Shown here: one piece after another, positions 1 to 12,245 of the stretch
How positions within the stretch are numbered: the stretch's first letter is position 1
Layout: every line of letters starts with the position of its first letter
Origin: Allodiplogaster sudhausi
Lineage: Eukaryota; Nematoda; Chromadorea; Rhabditida; Diplogasteridae
Length of the DNA: 64,000 nucleotides
NCBI GenBank assembly: GCA_945643635.1
Contig: CALZFC010000043.1
Coordinates: 2,376,501-2,440,500, forward strand
Reading direction: 5' to 3'
Notes under the pieces: model-generated
Seen by the model: only the letters and a program-made list of their open reading frames with translations
What the model was told of the DNA's origin: nothing
Database searches by the model: none
Made by a program: the position numbers and the translations under genes

Positions 1-58
1 CAATGCTGAACATTTGCAAGTGAAAATCTTGTCCAATGAAAATTTACATGAAAAAGAC

Positions 59-1047
59 TTATGGGGAGTCTATCCACACGAGGTCATCAGCCAAGAACCA
101 GTAAGGGCAGCAGAGATCAGATGAGGTTTCAGCTAGAATATATTCACAGTCACCACAGGAGAAAGAGGAAGAGATAGAGATAGAGAGAGACATGCGGGGG
201 TTAAACAGGGCACATGAACAACAGAAAAGAAGAGGAGGCTCAGTCCTGTTGCATAGAAATAGGAAGATCGGAATGGGCATCCTCCCCTCCCTCCTCGTCT
301 CCCTCTCGGCTGCCCTCTTCCGCCTTCGCCTGGCCTTCCATTCCTCCCTCTTCCTCTCCTACACCGTCCATTGACAAAAACATGCGGCGGAACTGAAACA
401 TTCTCTCATCAATGGAGAGAGAGAGAGAGAGCCTGTGAGATGTGAGATGTGATGGACGAGCAGCCGCTGCCTGTCTGGAGAGTGTAGCTGGGAGGGGCTG
501 CTGTCCTTCAGCAGCTGCTACACTCCCGTGTCGGGGAAGAACATGGCCACGTTGCGTCTACTCACGCTCTTTTCGTACACTTTAACGGCTTCCGACGGAG
601 AGTATTCTTGCACTTTCCTGTAAATGGCATAGACATATACCCTTTATTCTGTCCTCACATCAACCCAAATCTGGGAAAAAGGCAGGTCTGAAACGAGACA
701 CCCACCCAGTTTTTAAGCCCTAATCAGGCACTACCCCAAACAGTTTTTGATCAAAACATTCGTTTCTACGTCAACTAGATTCTTTTCGGCGCTCAAAATA
801 CCCCTACCCATCCAATTTTGGAGAGACCCTCGGACCACGCCTTTTCCCTGACCTCAGTTTCCTCAAGACTCGTTCGAAAAAGGGATAAAGAGAACGAACA
901 CATCGGTCAGAGCATAGAGCTTCATGAGAAAGTTCTTGAGGTAGAGAAGAGTGAAGCAGGCCTGACTCGAGTTCATCAGTTCGTACAGAACACACTTATC
1001 ATCAGGAAGGCGGCCTGTCAATCATAAGGGCCTGCTTGGAAGAGAAC

Positions 1048-1096
<49 letters not shown>

Positions 1097-1477
1097 GAGA
1101 GAAATGCACTGACGGAGCGCGGTTTTTTTATTCCATTTAACGGCCAAGGAAAAATGACCCGATCCTACTAGGCAAAACGCTGTGTGCTACGTGATGTGCT
1201 TTGAAAGTGTAGTTTTCGAACGGTTGTAAATTGTTAGATTTGGACTAGAATATACCGTTAGTGATATTCATCCGTTCACCTGATTCACACTATATATGGC
1301 AACTTTTGGACAGGTGTGACCCCTGTGCTGATATGTGCAACAGACATTCCTTTACTAATATGATCAAATCTGTAACTCGTGTACGGAAAACAAAGTTACC
1401 CTTTCCTCCTTCTTACAGCGCTCCCGGAATATTGACATCTGACTTTCGTCCGGTTGCATCTTATCATTAGAACCGAA
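59..1477 (-). pseudogene. NIPBL/Nipped-B (SCC2) C-terminal fragment
   Basis: Spliced minus-strand exons at about 1477-1417, 1014-900, 617-458, 404-~270 and ~150-59 resemble the C-terminus of the cohesin loader NIPBL. Legible pieces are RLPDDKCVLYELMNSSQ, then KVQEYSPSEAVKVYEKS, then an acidic GVGEEEGG stretch, ending in VWIDSP and TAA (59-61). As I recall human NIPBL, the corresponding parts are CLPENSAPL.., KIQKYSPSESAKVYDKA and DPDEEEEEGE, in the same order and without gaps between 617 and 380. Phases agree across the first three introns; the last two joins are less sure. Two oddities: a TAG (519-521) lies in frame in the middle of the third exon, and no HEAT-repeat body exists upstream, because the flippase 3' end starts 490 bp away. 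A full SCC2 is well over 1,000 residues, so this is a fragment: pseudogene, partial duplicate, or the edge of an assembly misjoin. The family assignment is fairly secure, the status is not. Confidence 0.62.
1044..1093. repeat. (GA)n microsatellite
   Basis: Pure GA dinucleotide run. A second lies at 1510-1560. Read on the minus strand, the strand of the flanking gene, both are CT tracts. Confidence 0.95.
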
Positions 1478-1509
1478 CTTTCAATTTGGTAATATTGTCG
1501 GATGCCTTG

Positions 1510-1557
<48 letters not shown>

Positions 1558-1967
1558 AAGCGAGGAGAGGAGAAAGAAACTGTAAATATTTATTAACGAT
1601 TAAAACAAGTACGTGAAATCACATTTATTAGAACAGGAGAAGTGAGCATGGCTGGAAATCTCCAGTTTGAGGGAACCCGAAAACAATACGCTCGATCACG
1701 CATCTCGATGTTTCATGGCAACTCAACATTACTTACATGAACGAATCGGCTAATAATCCATTAAATGTTATTATCTATACATTTTCCACACATCCTTGAC
1801 CCTGTAGCTACATTTGCATATAAATGAAATTAATTTAATGTTAGGTCAAGGATGACTACGTATTCAATTTCTGTGGAAGAATGGAATCAAATATATTTGC
1901 TAGAAGAAGAATGTTCGATGAAAAGCTTAGAAGACTATACAAAAAAGATAGAGAGAAGTAGATCAAT

Positions 1968-3926
1968 TCATCTTCCGGGTGGCTTTGGCAGTGTTGAGTC
2001 AACATTTCGGATGAGATCGGTTTGAGCGAGAGGCCCTTCTTCTTCTTGGGAGAAGGCAAAGCCATCTGCAATGATTATATACACAACATTGCTCTCAGCA
2101 CCTTTCTATTCGTACTCCATTCTAGATCCATGATGACTGAACAAACTGACATCGTGCTTCCTGTGCAAGTTGCATGGAAGAGGAAGATCTTCTCTGTAAC
2201 CTATCGATGGGGATGGGCTCCCCGACCTCATGTCCGCTTTCTTCTCTTCTCGTTCCTCTCCACGAGCGAACTCTCTCCAAGACTGTTGACGAGTAGCTGG
2301 AGGTAGAAAATTATAAACTAATTCTCCTAAAAAAATCACAATGACATTATTCTTTCTGCTGTATAACCGTTTGTTCTCTGTAAATTGTTTGCCATTAAAC
2401 GGAATCAAAGCCCAGTATCTTAATCATCGCTATCTTTTATATCTTTTATATTTTTATATTTTTTATACTATATTTTTTAGGGTAATGGAGTAAAATGTGT
2501 GAATCAATTAAAAAAAGCGAAAGAGCACTAGCAAAAGGACACATTGCAAGGCTGGCCCTGCTCGCTGAATACACGGTTCTTTCTACAAATTAATTCGATT
2601 TTTAAAATAAACAAAGTCCACATTTACTATAAATGATTTATCATATTTTTTCAGTAAAAAATCAATTAAAATAACTGAGCAAGTGCTTTGGGATCATTGT
2701 ATTAGAGTGAAAAACTCATATTACCTTTGGTCGCACCGCACCGTTCATGGGAATTTAGGAAACCTTATAGGAAGCGATATCATCAAGGAACACAACTTCT
2801 TTCTGTATTCTGGAGGGCTGTATTATACAGTTCGCTTTTAAATTTCTACGAGAGAAATATAGCAAAAGGAGCATAAAAATAGCGAGAAAAAAATTCGGCA
2901 TGAAATGGAAAATGTAATGTGCTAATGTGAGGTGGGGAACTAGATCATGCTAAGATGTTGACCCATATTAAATAAGTAAGTAATCAAGTTTTAAAAGACC
3001 TGTGAAAGATTCAAAAATCACACGAGAAAGCAAAAAGCGAGAGAGCAAGGAATGACATTCAAAGAATGCTCCTCTTGGACTCGCGAGGATGAAGCGGCAA
3101 GCCGTGCAATTCTAGATAAAGATACTCTTGCAAATGATAAATACCGACAGACTTAAACTGGACAACCACGACCGGAAGAGTTCTAGTATGTTGGCCGAAA
3201 ATATGCAGAAACCACAGGAACATTTTTCATGAATGATTTACGAGTGTAAAAATTATTTTTAGAATTCTTAAATAAGAACACCTCTGTCACAACATAAAGA
3301 CTGACTAAATTTGCAAGGAATGTGGAATGGTAAAGTTGCCGTGAGATATCTTGCAGTTTGATAGGAAGGAGGTATGGACGGAGACGAAGGGGAACAAGGG
3401 AAGAGGATTGGTGGAGAGACGAAGATGAGTTGCAGACAAGAAGGGAGACTCCACTCAGATCAGGCCACTGCAAAGTGCCATTCTCTTCCTCTTCTCAATT
3501 CTTGCACAACAATAACTTGCAATATGAAAAGCCAACGAGCACAGGCTTAGAATTCCTCTGAGAAGAGAAAGCACAAGCTACCTCTGATGGACAGTGTAGG
3601 GAGGCCGTCGAAAGGCTGGATTCGGTTGCTCCACGAAGCCGTTCTCTCCTCCAACCGTGATTACCGTAACATTCGAGGCTTCTGTCTCGGCCAACTCACT
3701 TCCATTTCTCCACGCTGCGCTTGAGATGTCGCTCGGTTTATAGTCGCCCACTTTATTAGAGCGGAGGGATACTGTAGCAGGGGCGGCCTTCGCCTGCCTC
3801 CCATGGGACGTGCCGGCTTCATTCATTTCAGTGGCACCATACGCTAAGTTATCATGCGCTGCTTGCTCGCTGCGTAATTGCGTCTTCTCCGTAGAAGCAG
3901 AAGCCGGCTTGCTGGAAAACGAACCG

Positions 3927-3963
<37 letters not shown>

Positions 3964-4846
3964 GAGAAAGGGGAGAGCGAAGAGAAAGCAGACCGTATCA
4001 GAGAGAGAGCATAAATTTGCAGAGAAAACCCAGGAATATATTCCGTTATAAGAGAAAGAAGAAGTGCAGAAGTAACGAGAACACGAGATAAAAGCCACAA
4101 CATATAAAGACAAAACAGAGTGGACTCGTAAGTGATAAAAATAAATATGTGATAGACATGGGGGGATAGAGGGAGCGATGATTCGGGACTAGAAAGAAAG
4201 GGAAACAGAAGCAGGACAAGCACGGCTTGCACTAACCACGAGAAGGGGAGAGCTTCAGCGAGAGAGAAGCCTAGCTCAGGAAACAATCAGACAGGTGCGA
4301 CTTCCCCTTTTCACCCTTTTTAGCAGTTACCGGGCAAACACAGGAACCGATTTTGCAAAGCAATCGCACAATAGAAATTACCACTCACTTCTTCTCACTA
4401 TCATTGAATAAAAACAACTTTGCAATCTACTCTAAGCATCTCTGCTGCCACGCAAAATCGTTCCAAGATAACACGTATTGCCTCTATTTACTTGAATGGT
4501 TGTGAGGAAAATGTAATTTAATTATGCGGGGAAAACCCTCAAAAATGGCAGAAGAAAGGTACCTCGCTAGTCGTTCGAAGCCGTCGTCCTTCTTACGAAA
4601 CATCACGGCCATCTCACGAGGAGTAGGGTTCGTGATTGTAAAGACGCTGAGATACAATCACTATTTTATATACGGTTACTACAAAAATGGCAGGGAAAAA
4701 ACTTTCACATACTTTTAAGACTTGACAAGACGAGAGAGAAAGAGAGAGAAGATGAGAGAGAGAAATAGAGACACATAAGAGAAAGATGGGAGAGAGATAG
4801 AGGAGAGAGAGAGAGAGAGAGATAGAGAAGAGAGAGAGAGAGATAT

Positions 4847-4890
<44 letters not shown>

Positions 4891-7800
4891 CAGTACCTCT
4901 TGATGACCAAGTCGGGGAGGAGTGTGGTTACGGGAACAAAGATGAGTGAGAGCCAGAAAGTCCAGGAACTCATCATGATCCCAGCCATTCCCGCCATGTC
5001 CGCGCCGAAAGGAACCGTTGGAAAAATCTGGAATTTTCAAATTCCATAAGCAGACATTTTTGCTGATGAATGAATATCCAGCCTATACAAACATGGTCTA
5101 GTTTAATGAACAATCTCTCAAGAACAGAGAAAAACCGACAGCGGAGTAGATCACGATGAAAAGAAGCCAGAGAAGAATGCTGCCAATTGAACTCGCAACC
5201 ACGGGCCAGCTCCAGCTGTCGCATTCCAGCAGAGACTTCAGACATACTGTAGCCACGACGAACTGAGATAGATTGATGATTAATCCAATGCAAATCAAAG
5301 AGTACGGCTAAAGGGAGAAAAGAGTCTCACAGTGTAGGCGCAGTTGCCGAGCATGAGCCAGCCGCCCGCTCTTCCACTCGACCACACAACATCTTCTCCC
5401 ACGATGAAGTAGGCAAAGAAGAAGAGCAGCAGAGAGTGAACGATCGCAAGGCCAATCCACAAGCAGAATTGCTACAAAGTAAACATCCTTTTTCACATTT
5501 AAGGCACTCTTGTGAGGCACTCGAATACAGAGACAGCAAATATATTTGAATGAGATCAGTTATTTTTATTCTGACTCCAACAGAGAAGGCGCGTTTCTGG
5601 AATGAACAGTAGAGAGCGGGGAAGCGAGTCATCTGGTGCTCAGCCACGGGCCGGTCGAAGAGACCTGCAGAGAGACAAAGGGATGAGCAAAGGCACTGCT
5701 AGATAACAATCACAAGAGATGCAAACCAAGGCAAACGGGAGGCCACGCAGTGAAGATTACGTTGAACATTCCAATGGTCCACCGTTCGAAAATCGTTTGG
5801 CCGGAATAAGCGGAGAAGACGGCAAACCTGGAATGGACAGAGAGTTACTTCGTCACATCACAAAGGAGCTCCAAGCAAGAAAGAAGAAGAGAGGCACTCT
5901 GACCACAACTCAATGATGTAGAGGCAGATGTTCTTGTAGAAAGAGTAGAGGATCACCTGAAATAAAGACCCGAATATGCACAAGCAAGTTATGAATGAAT
6001 GAAATACCTTGACAGATCGATCATAGTTCCAGGCCCCGTGAACGAGAAGAAGTCTTCGGAGGAAATGAAACTGAGCGATGGCATAGTCAGAAGCAGAGGC
6101 AGCCTGGAGACCCTCCTCACCGCTGATTCCTACTCCCACGTTCGCTGCCTGCACACAACTCACTTCTTTCTCATTATCTCTCTCTCTCTACTTTCTCTCT
6201 AATTCTCTCTCTCTCTCTCTCTCTTCCTCCAACCTGAATCATGGCGACATCATTAGCTCCGTCACCAACAGCCATCACAACATGATCGCCTAGACTACGG
6301 ACCATTTCGACGACCTCAGCCTGCACAAGGCAGAGTGGAGAATGTTTGCGTGTTTCCTTCCCTTCCTCTTACCTTCTGCATGGGACTCATTCTGCAGCAG
6401 ACGACCGCCCTGCATCTCATTGCCAGGTCCCCGAAATGAGCTCGGGACTCTCCAGTCAGAGCGTGGCGAAGAGACTTCCCATCAATCACCATGGCAAATT
6501 CACTGAAATCTTATTTTATTATAAAGACAAAGATGATTGGTTCATTGACATAATATTAGGATGTGAAAAATAGCAAGGATGTGATGAACCGTTGCTGCTG
6601 TTCGAGATGCCTGGCCTTCTCTGCCAGATGAGCCAGTTTGGCATACGTCTCGTCGTACGTGTTCTTGTCCACGATCAGCAACTCCGTGTTGTGCGTGCAC
6701 AGCGAACAAGAGTGGGCTGAAAAACCCAAGCTCGTTCTCTTTGTCCATTTGTCCAATAAAATCCAGAATTGCGACTAGAAGTAACACTCAAAAAGCTACC
6801 AATATTGATAGCCGTCTCCCTTTTATCCCCCGTGAGCATCCACACTCGCATGTCAGCAGCCATCAGAGCTTGAATCGTCTCCGGAACAAACTAAAATGGA
6901 AGATTTCATACCCTCAAGCATTGTCATTCAATCGGGGATGACTTGCACCCTCCTTCAGACTCCATAAACCTGCTGAAGTTTGTCCTCGATGGCAGTCGCT
7001 CCAACCAGTTCCAATTCTCGTTCGATCTCTTCTGCGACTGCTTCGATTCCCTCCAATTTTTAACACATCTTTACTATAAATTTCCGAGTGCTCAATCCCT
7101 GACACAATTCAGCTAATCAGAGAATGAGAGCGTACCTTTTGACGATTCTCTATTTGGAGTGTAGCTTTGTGGTACTCGATGGACCAGCGGCCATATGTCT
7201 CCTGCAATTCAAGAAAAAACATTCACTGATGACCATATAATAGCGAGAATGAAATGGAATAAGCTAAACAAGGGAGTTACCTCATCAATGTCAGCCATGG
7301 CAAAGCAGAGAGTACGGTAGCCGAAGCTCGCGTACTCCTCGAGATGCTCGCGGCACTTGGCAAGAGCAGGCCTGGATGAGGAAGACAACCTCTCGAAGAT
7401 GACTGTGTCCTGAGAAGAATGATGGGACTGGCAGGGAAGGCAGAGCAGCCGCAGAAGTAAAACTGACAGCTCCTTTGGTGTAGAGTTTGATCTGCCCGTC
7501 TGCTGCTCTCACAACGACGCTCATTCTCTTGCGATCGCTAGAGAAGTCAATGACATCCAACATTTCGATAGTTTCATCCGCGCCAAACTGGACAAGGGAG
7601 TTAGTGGGTTTCTATCATATAAGACATTCAACGAAACCGACCGTGTTGAGGACAACCTTCTTTGGCTGTCGTGTGTGGAAGATGACTCCCTGCGAGGCAG
7701 CTCCTCGAACAAGGGCACCTTCGTCTGGGGAGGACCCTTGGTACAGCAACTGAAACATTTACCTTTTTATTATGGACTCTATACCCAATACAAATTGCAA

Positions 7801-9090
7801 GTAACAATCAAGAAACAATTAGTTCAATTGCTGGAGATTGGGAAATGTGTTCACAAGAAACTACTCAAAATCTCCCATCAACCGTTTCAGCAAAAACAGA
7901 CCTCGCCCTCTTTCTTTTCTGGCACTACGGTGTGACAACACGCCATCATTGTGAGCAACTCCCGAATCAAACGAGCTTTCTCCGAAGTCTGAAACATTCC
8001 TCGTATTAGTAATGCCTCTTACTCTTTACAACTTCCACGATTGGTTTTTCATGACTCATACCGGTTCCTGCTTGTAATCTTCCGTAAGTCGTTGATCAGC
8101 AAACTCATCGGCCTCGTGGTCTCCGTAAGAGTCTCCGGCCACTGAGCATCTCTTCCACTTCATTATATTTTGCGTTAGAGTTCCCGTCTTATCCGACATA
8201 ACGAATTTGACCTGGAAATTTAACAAATGAAGGCAATTATTTTTTCACATTATTATTTTTTTAATAAAGATAACTACAGATATCATTCACGTCAATAAAA
8301 TGGGAAAGAATGTAAATCGAACATGTCCGAGCTCCTCGTTGAGATTTGAAGTGCGTGCGACAGCACATGAATCGGAGACGGGATCGTACATGGCCAGGTC
8401 GTTGTTAATGTAAGAGGCCTGCCAAGTATTCCTCTCTCCACTCACCATTTCATACTTTATGCTGAGAACGAAGAAATTTTCAGAATAACCTGGAAAAAGC
8501 GAACGAGCTCAAGCGTAACTTGCAGAGAAATGGGAATGAGGTTATTGTAAAGAATGAAAAAGGTCAATGCGTTCCAGCCAAAGGTAGAGGTTCCTGAACA
8601 AAGTGAACAGTAGAATAGAAAAAGAAAGGTAGGAAAAAAAATCATTTCTGGCATTTGGCGTACCAATGAAGTTGATGTACCACGAGTCATCCAGATTATG
8701 CACATTCCACAACTCAGCTCCCATGGCAGAGATCAAGGCGAGAGTGACCAAGACAGCGAAGAGGAAGATGATTCGACGGTTCGTCATCACGTCCACCGTC
8801 GACCTTCAATCAAAACATTCAGAGTCTTGAAAATGCTAAAACCATATATGGAATGGAAAAAGATTGGAGAAAAACGGAAAATGGAGTCTGTAAGCTGACT
8901 GTTTCAAGGGGGCCATCTTGGAATTCATGAGCAACTTGGCGTCGTGGCCAGTGTAGATCACAGCACCGAAGCACCACGCTGTGTTCTTCAGACGAGCACC
9001 ACGCAGCAGCAACTGGTCGATGCCTGCAAATGGGGAGGAAAAGAGGAGAGAAGAAAGAGAGAGAGAAGGAGACAGAGACAGAGAGAGATT

Positions 9091-9122
<32 letters not shown>

Positions 9123-10373
9123 AGACTATCATGAACGAGGAAAAAAGGAATAAAAGATACCGAAATGTTGCTGCTGAACACTGGTAAGGAGGTTGCCGGC
9201 GAATTCATTGACATGTCTGAAGAAAGTCCAGATTCTTCCAAGATCAAATATGCAAAGAAAGGCATAATTGGTTGGCCAACGGGTCTCGAGAGCAGAGATG
9301 TCATGGCAAGAGCCAGTAAATGACTCTGACCTGCTCGGAGGCTCGCACTCAATCTCAGCTTGCCATTGGGTGAGCAGCTCAGAAGATGTCAGTTCAGCAG
9401 TCACGTCCAGTGACTGCTTAATCTTGAGATTCGTCTCGCCATCCAAGTTACTCGTCTCGATGTACGCCATTCCCTAGACATGTTCTTGGCCATGCGATCC
9501 GACAGAATTCATAACCAGCACTTATCCACGACCAGAAATGGAAATTCAGCCAGGAATACATTGTAACCTGTTGCTCGCTGGAAGATAACAACAAGAGATC
9601 GGCTGGGAAGAGATGATCGTTCTCAACGCGTATAATTTGACCAACTTCAAGCTAAACAAAGGACAGTTTGATTTCAGCTAACGGAAATCTCCAAGAAAGC
9701 ATTCAAACTTAGTTAAAATGAGGCTAACATTTTTCCATTTAGCATCAACGAAGGATCCATTCCGGAGAATCTTTGCAGGGAAGTTATTCACTTGGTTATC
9801 GGAAGCCCGACGTTTCTGAAATAGTGCATTACGTGTAGCAGCCTTTAAAAAATGCGATCGATAATTTGCCGCATATTCTAAGTTTTTTCCTTCTGAAACG
9901 AAAGGTCAAAAGGTGTCAGAACATACAATGTCCTCAAAAATCTCTTTAAGCGCAGAGATTGAGAGAATGAGCACGAAGGGCACGAGAGTTGTGAATCGAC
10001 CAGTTGGGCTGACATCCGAAATTTGCTGGAAGCAGGATTCACATTGCACGAGGCACGTTCGATTTCATCGAACAACAAGCAGTAAATGTTTATTTAGCTC
10101 TTCAATATCCTATCCAAATACACATGACTCACCTGGAGCAGAACGATAGCGAGGAAGAAGATGTTGTTATACCGTCGAAACTGTTCGACCAAAAAGCGGG
10201 GGAAGAACGTCAAGGGCGAATATTTACAAGTACTGAAATTTATGCTAGTTAATTACTTGAAATTCCCGTTGTAAACAATTTGCAATAATCTTTATCTAAC
10301 CTGATTACATTTGAGCAGAACCTCTGCGGCTGATGTGTGCTGTTTATAATGAGATGTCGCGTCGATGCCACGA
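1968..10373 (-). CDS. ATP8A: ATP8A-type phospholipid flippase (P4-ATPase)
   Basis: P4-ATPase that flips aminophospholipids to the cytosolic leaflet, normally with a CDC50 subunit. More than 20 exons can be joined in phase. In order they hold: an N-terminal segment RHLIINS..NV; TM1 with [15 protein letters not shown] (10232-10136); [17 protein letters not shown] (10025-9927); the A-domain DGETN of [14 protein letters not shown] (~9450); TM3-4 with [13 protein letters not shown] (~8550); the phosphorylation loop [11 protein letters not shown] (~8190); the N domain [10 protein letters not shown] and [22 protein letters not shown] (~6820); [11 protein letters not shown] (~6260); and the TM7-10 bundle ending in LPDLVIK. 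The cytosolic tail is about 220 residues (exons 4646-4563, 3911-3582, 2296-2151, 2065-1968) and ends [17 protein letters not shown]. This matches the GYAFSQDE motif at the end of ATP8A1/2, which is autoinhibitory in that subfamily and supports ATP8A over ATP8B/10/11. The true start exon upstream of 10373 was not found. A TAG at 3578-3580 is inside a GTAGCT donor, not the stop. Confidence 0.93.
3930..3962. repeat. (GA)n tract in flippase intron
   Basis: GA run just upstream of the exon that starts at 3911, so a CT tract on the coding strand next to that exon's acceptor. A longer impure (GA)n block at 4730-4888 and one at 9050-9118 also lie in introns of this gene. Confidence 0.9.
6176..6223. 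repeat. (CT)n tract inside flippase intron
   Basis: CT-rich microsatellite on the + strand, thus GA on the coding strand. It is the exception to the usual orientation inside genes of this window. Confidence 0.9.
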
Positions 10374-10913
10374 CTTGCGGCATGCTTAACAATGGAAAAA
10401 ATAAACAAGACAACGCATAGAATACAGCAATGAGCCAACTTCCGAGTTTTAAAAGGTAATAAAAATTGGTAAACGAATGGGGAACAATTAACAGATATCA
10501 CAAAACTGCCGTGAAAAAAGGTAACAAGAAAGCTACCTTCTTTTCACCGTTGCTAAAGTTGCTGCAGGGGTCTCATAGGCACGACGGAAGATTATTCAGT
10601 TAATTGTCTTTTCGATTGCGAAACGACACCTGAATTAAAGGAGGAGAAAGGTGGTTTTCGCTTCAGTTGATCAATGCGTCACAAAAGAAGAGCAGTCACT
10701 CCGAAAGACTACGATGCAATTTCACTCATCCCCTTGACCGGCGTATGACCAACGACGTGTATGTAAACACTGAAGAGTCCGCGAAAGCACACGGGTTGAG
10801 AGGTTATACTGAGAGCTAACATCAGAATGGGCGGCAAATAACATCATAAATCTCATAGCAACAGTTCTTAAAACAGTGCAGGTATTCTAATGATGCGAAC
10901 GATGAATCACGGA
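10374..10913. other. Upstream region of flippase, no further exon resolved
   Basis: About 540 bp between the first recognised flippase exon and the GC-rich element. The flippase start codon and promoter must lie here or beyond, but no reading frame with clear family similarity could be chosen. Confidence 0.4.
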
Positions 10914-11220
10914 CAGGGATGATCAAAGCGGGCCGAGCCCGGCCCGGCCCGTTGCTAATTTGGCGGGCCCGGGCCCGGCCGGGCCGAGATTTTCAAGGCA
11001 GGGCCCGGCCCGGCCCGCATACCCCACGGGCCGGGCCGGGCCCGGACCGGGTCCGTTTTAACATAGGCCCGGGCCGGCCCGTTGCTAATTTGGCGGGCCC
11101 GGGCCCGGCCCGTTGCCAATTTGGCGGGCCCGGGCCCGGCCCGGGCCGAGATTTTGAAAATAGGGCCCGGCCCGGCACGGCCCGCGGGACAGCGGGCCGG
11201 CCCGGGCCTGGTTTTGACCA
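10914..11220. mobile_element. GC-rich fold-back repeat element
   Basis: About 300 bp of nearly pure GGGCC/GGCCC motifs in an otherwise AT-balanced region. A unit beginning CCCGTTGCTAATTTGGCGGG occurs near 10949 and 11079, with a variant (GTTGCCAATTTGG) near 11110. The left edge reads CAGGGATGATCAAAGCGGGC. The right edge, reverse-complemented, reads TGGTCAAAACCAGGCCC, so the ends are weakly inverted. A CAGGG start and GGGCC content recall non-autonomous hAT elements and the element at 17895, but I see no clean 8-bp target duplication. The open frames inside it on both strands (PGPGPAR-type) are compositional artefacts. Confidence 0.55.
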
Positions 11221-11764
11221 GAAAATAAGCAGGGAAGGAATGAGGAGCACAAAGCACAGCCTTGCGAGTGATAAGAAATGCTCAGAAGAAAAATGTATCA
11301 TTCAATGCTTGTAGGGAGCGTGAGAGTGAAACAATGCCACTACACCTTGCCGATATCACATGGGGAAAGTTTATTCGGAACTGGAAAGTGACCGTAGCAC
11401 TAAAGTTCGCAGCATTTTCAGTCACAAGAATGAAAGGCAGTCTGGGCTACAGAGGATTATATTAACATGAACATGAATGTGACATTTACGAAACAAAGCA
11501 ATTCAGAACTATATTTACATATCGAAACACTCATAAGACTTCATGAAGAAAAAAACTCGCGCAAAAAGGGTCTAATGGAGACCAAGCTACTATCCGCAAA
11601 TCCAACCTTGGTATAGACGAGAGTGATTTACTACTTCTACTTTCAGGTCCGAGTTTTGGGTTTTATCATATTACTGTACAAATTGGCAGTTTCGCAGTGT
11701 CACGAAACTCGGTTTTTTAAATGGTATTAAAGAATAACTTGTTTATCTCTTTGATTTTTAAGGG
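11221..11764. other. Intergenic region upstream of UFM1
   Basis: About 540 bp with no supported coding sequence. It must hold the UFM1 promoter and 5' UTR. No TATA box or other element could be picked out with confidence. Confidence 0.5.
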
Positions 11765-12245
11765 ATGTCGACTGCTCCGGCCACCAGTGGGTCTAGCAAG
11801 GTCACCTTTAAGATCACGCTGACCAGCGATCCCAAGCTGCCATTCAAAGTGTTCGTTTTAATATTGATCATTATTTTCTCAAATGCTTGATTCGCAATTG
11901 CCCTTTAAATCTCATATTGACATTAATCCTCTTTAGTCTGAGTGTACCTGAACAGACTCCCTTCACCGCTGTCCTCAAGTTCGCAGCCGAGGAATTTAAG
12001 GTTTGTCTTATCAAAATACGTTTGAAATTGCCGGTAATGGTTCTCTACATCAGTCAGCTATTCAGTTTTCAGTTGAATCTAGCTATTTCCTTCATTCATG
12101 CTGAATTCAGGTTCCCGCTGCCACGTCTGCAATCATCACGAACGACGGAGTGGGCATCAATCCATCCCAATCGGCAGGGAACATCTTCCTGAAGCACGGC
12201 TCCGAATTGCGGCTGATTCCTCGTGATAGAGTGGGGTGTTGCTAA
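11765..12245 (+). CDS. UFM1: Ubiquitin-fold modifier 1
   Basis: Ubiquitin-like modifier conjugated by UBA5-UFC1-UFL1, acting largely at the ER and on ribosomes. Three exons, 11765-11850, 11937-12000 and 12111-12245, join in phase to 94 codons. Blocks such as [36 protein letters not shown] and [19 protein letters not shown] are nearly identical to animal UFM1. The N-terminus ([12 protein letters not shown]) is about nine residues longer than human MSK. The chain ends VG-CC-TAA. The family precursor ends VGSC and is cut by UFSP after the conserved glycine, so here a CC dipeptide would be removed. The start is the first in-frame ATG and fits the family length. AATAAA occurs at 12564, about 320 bp past the stop. 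Confidence 0.97.

Noticed and set aside
3578..3582. TAG ending a 110-codon flippase tail exon
   Set aside because: The TAG is inside a GTAGCT donor. The next exons (2296, 2065) join in phase and end with the ATP8A GFAFSQ motif, so this is not the stop.
10919..11314. Pro/Gly/Arg-rich frames on both strands
   Set aside because: Generated by GGGCC/GGCCC repeat composition; open on both strands, with no family signal.
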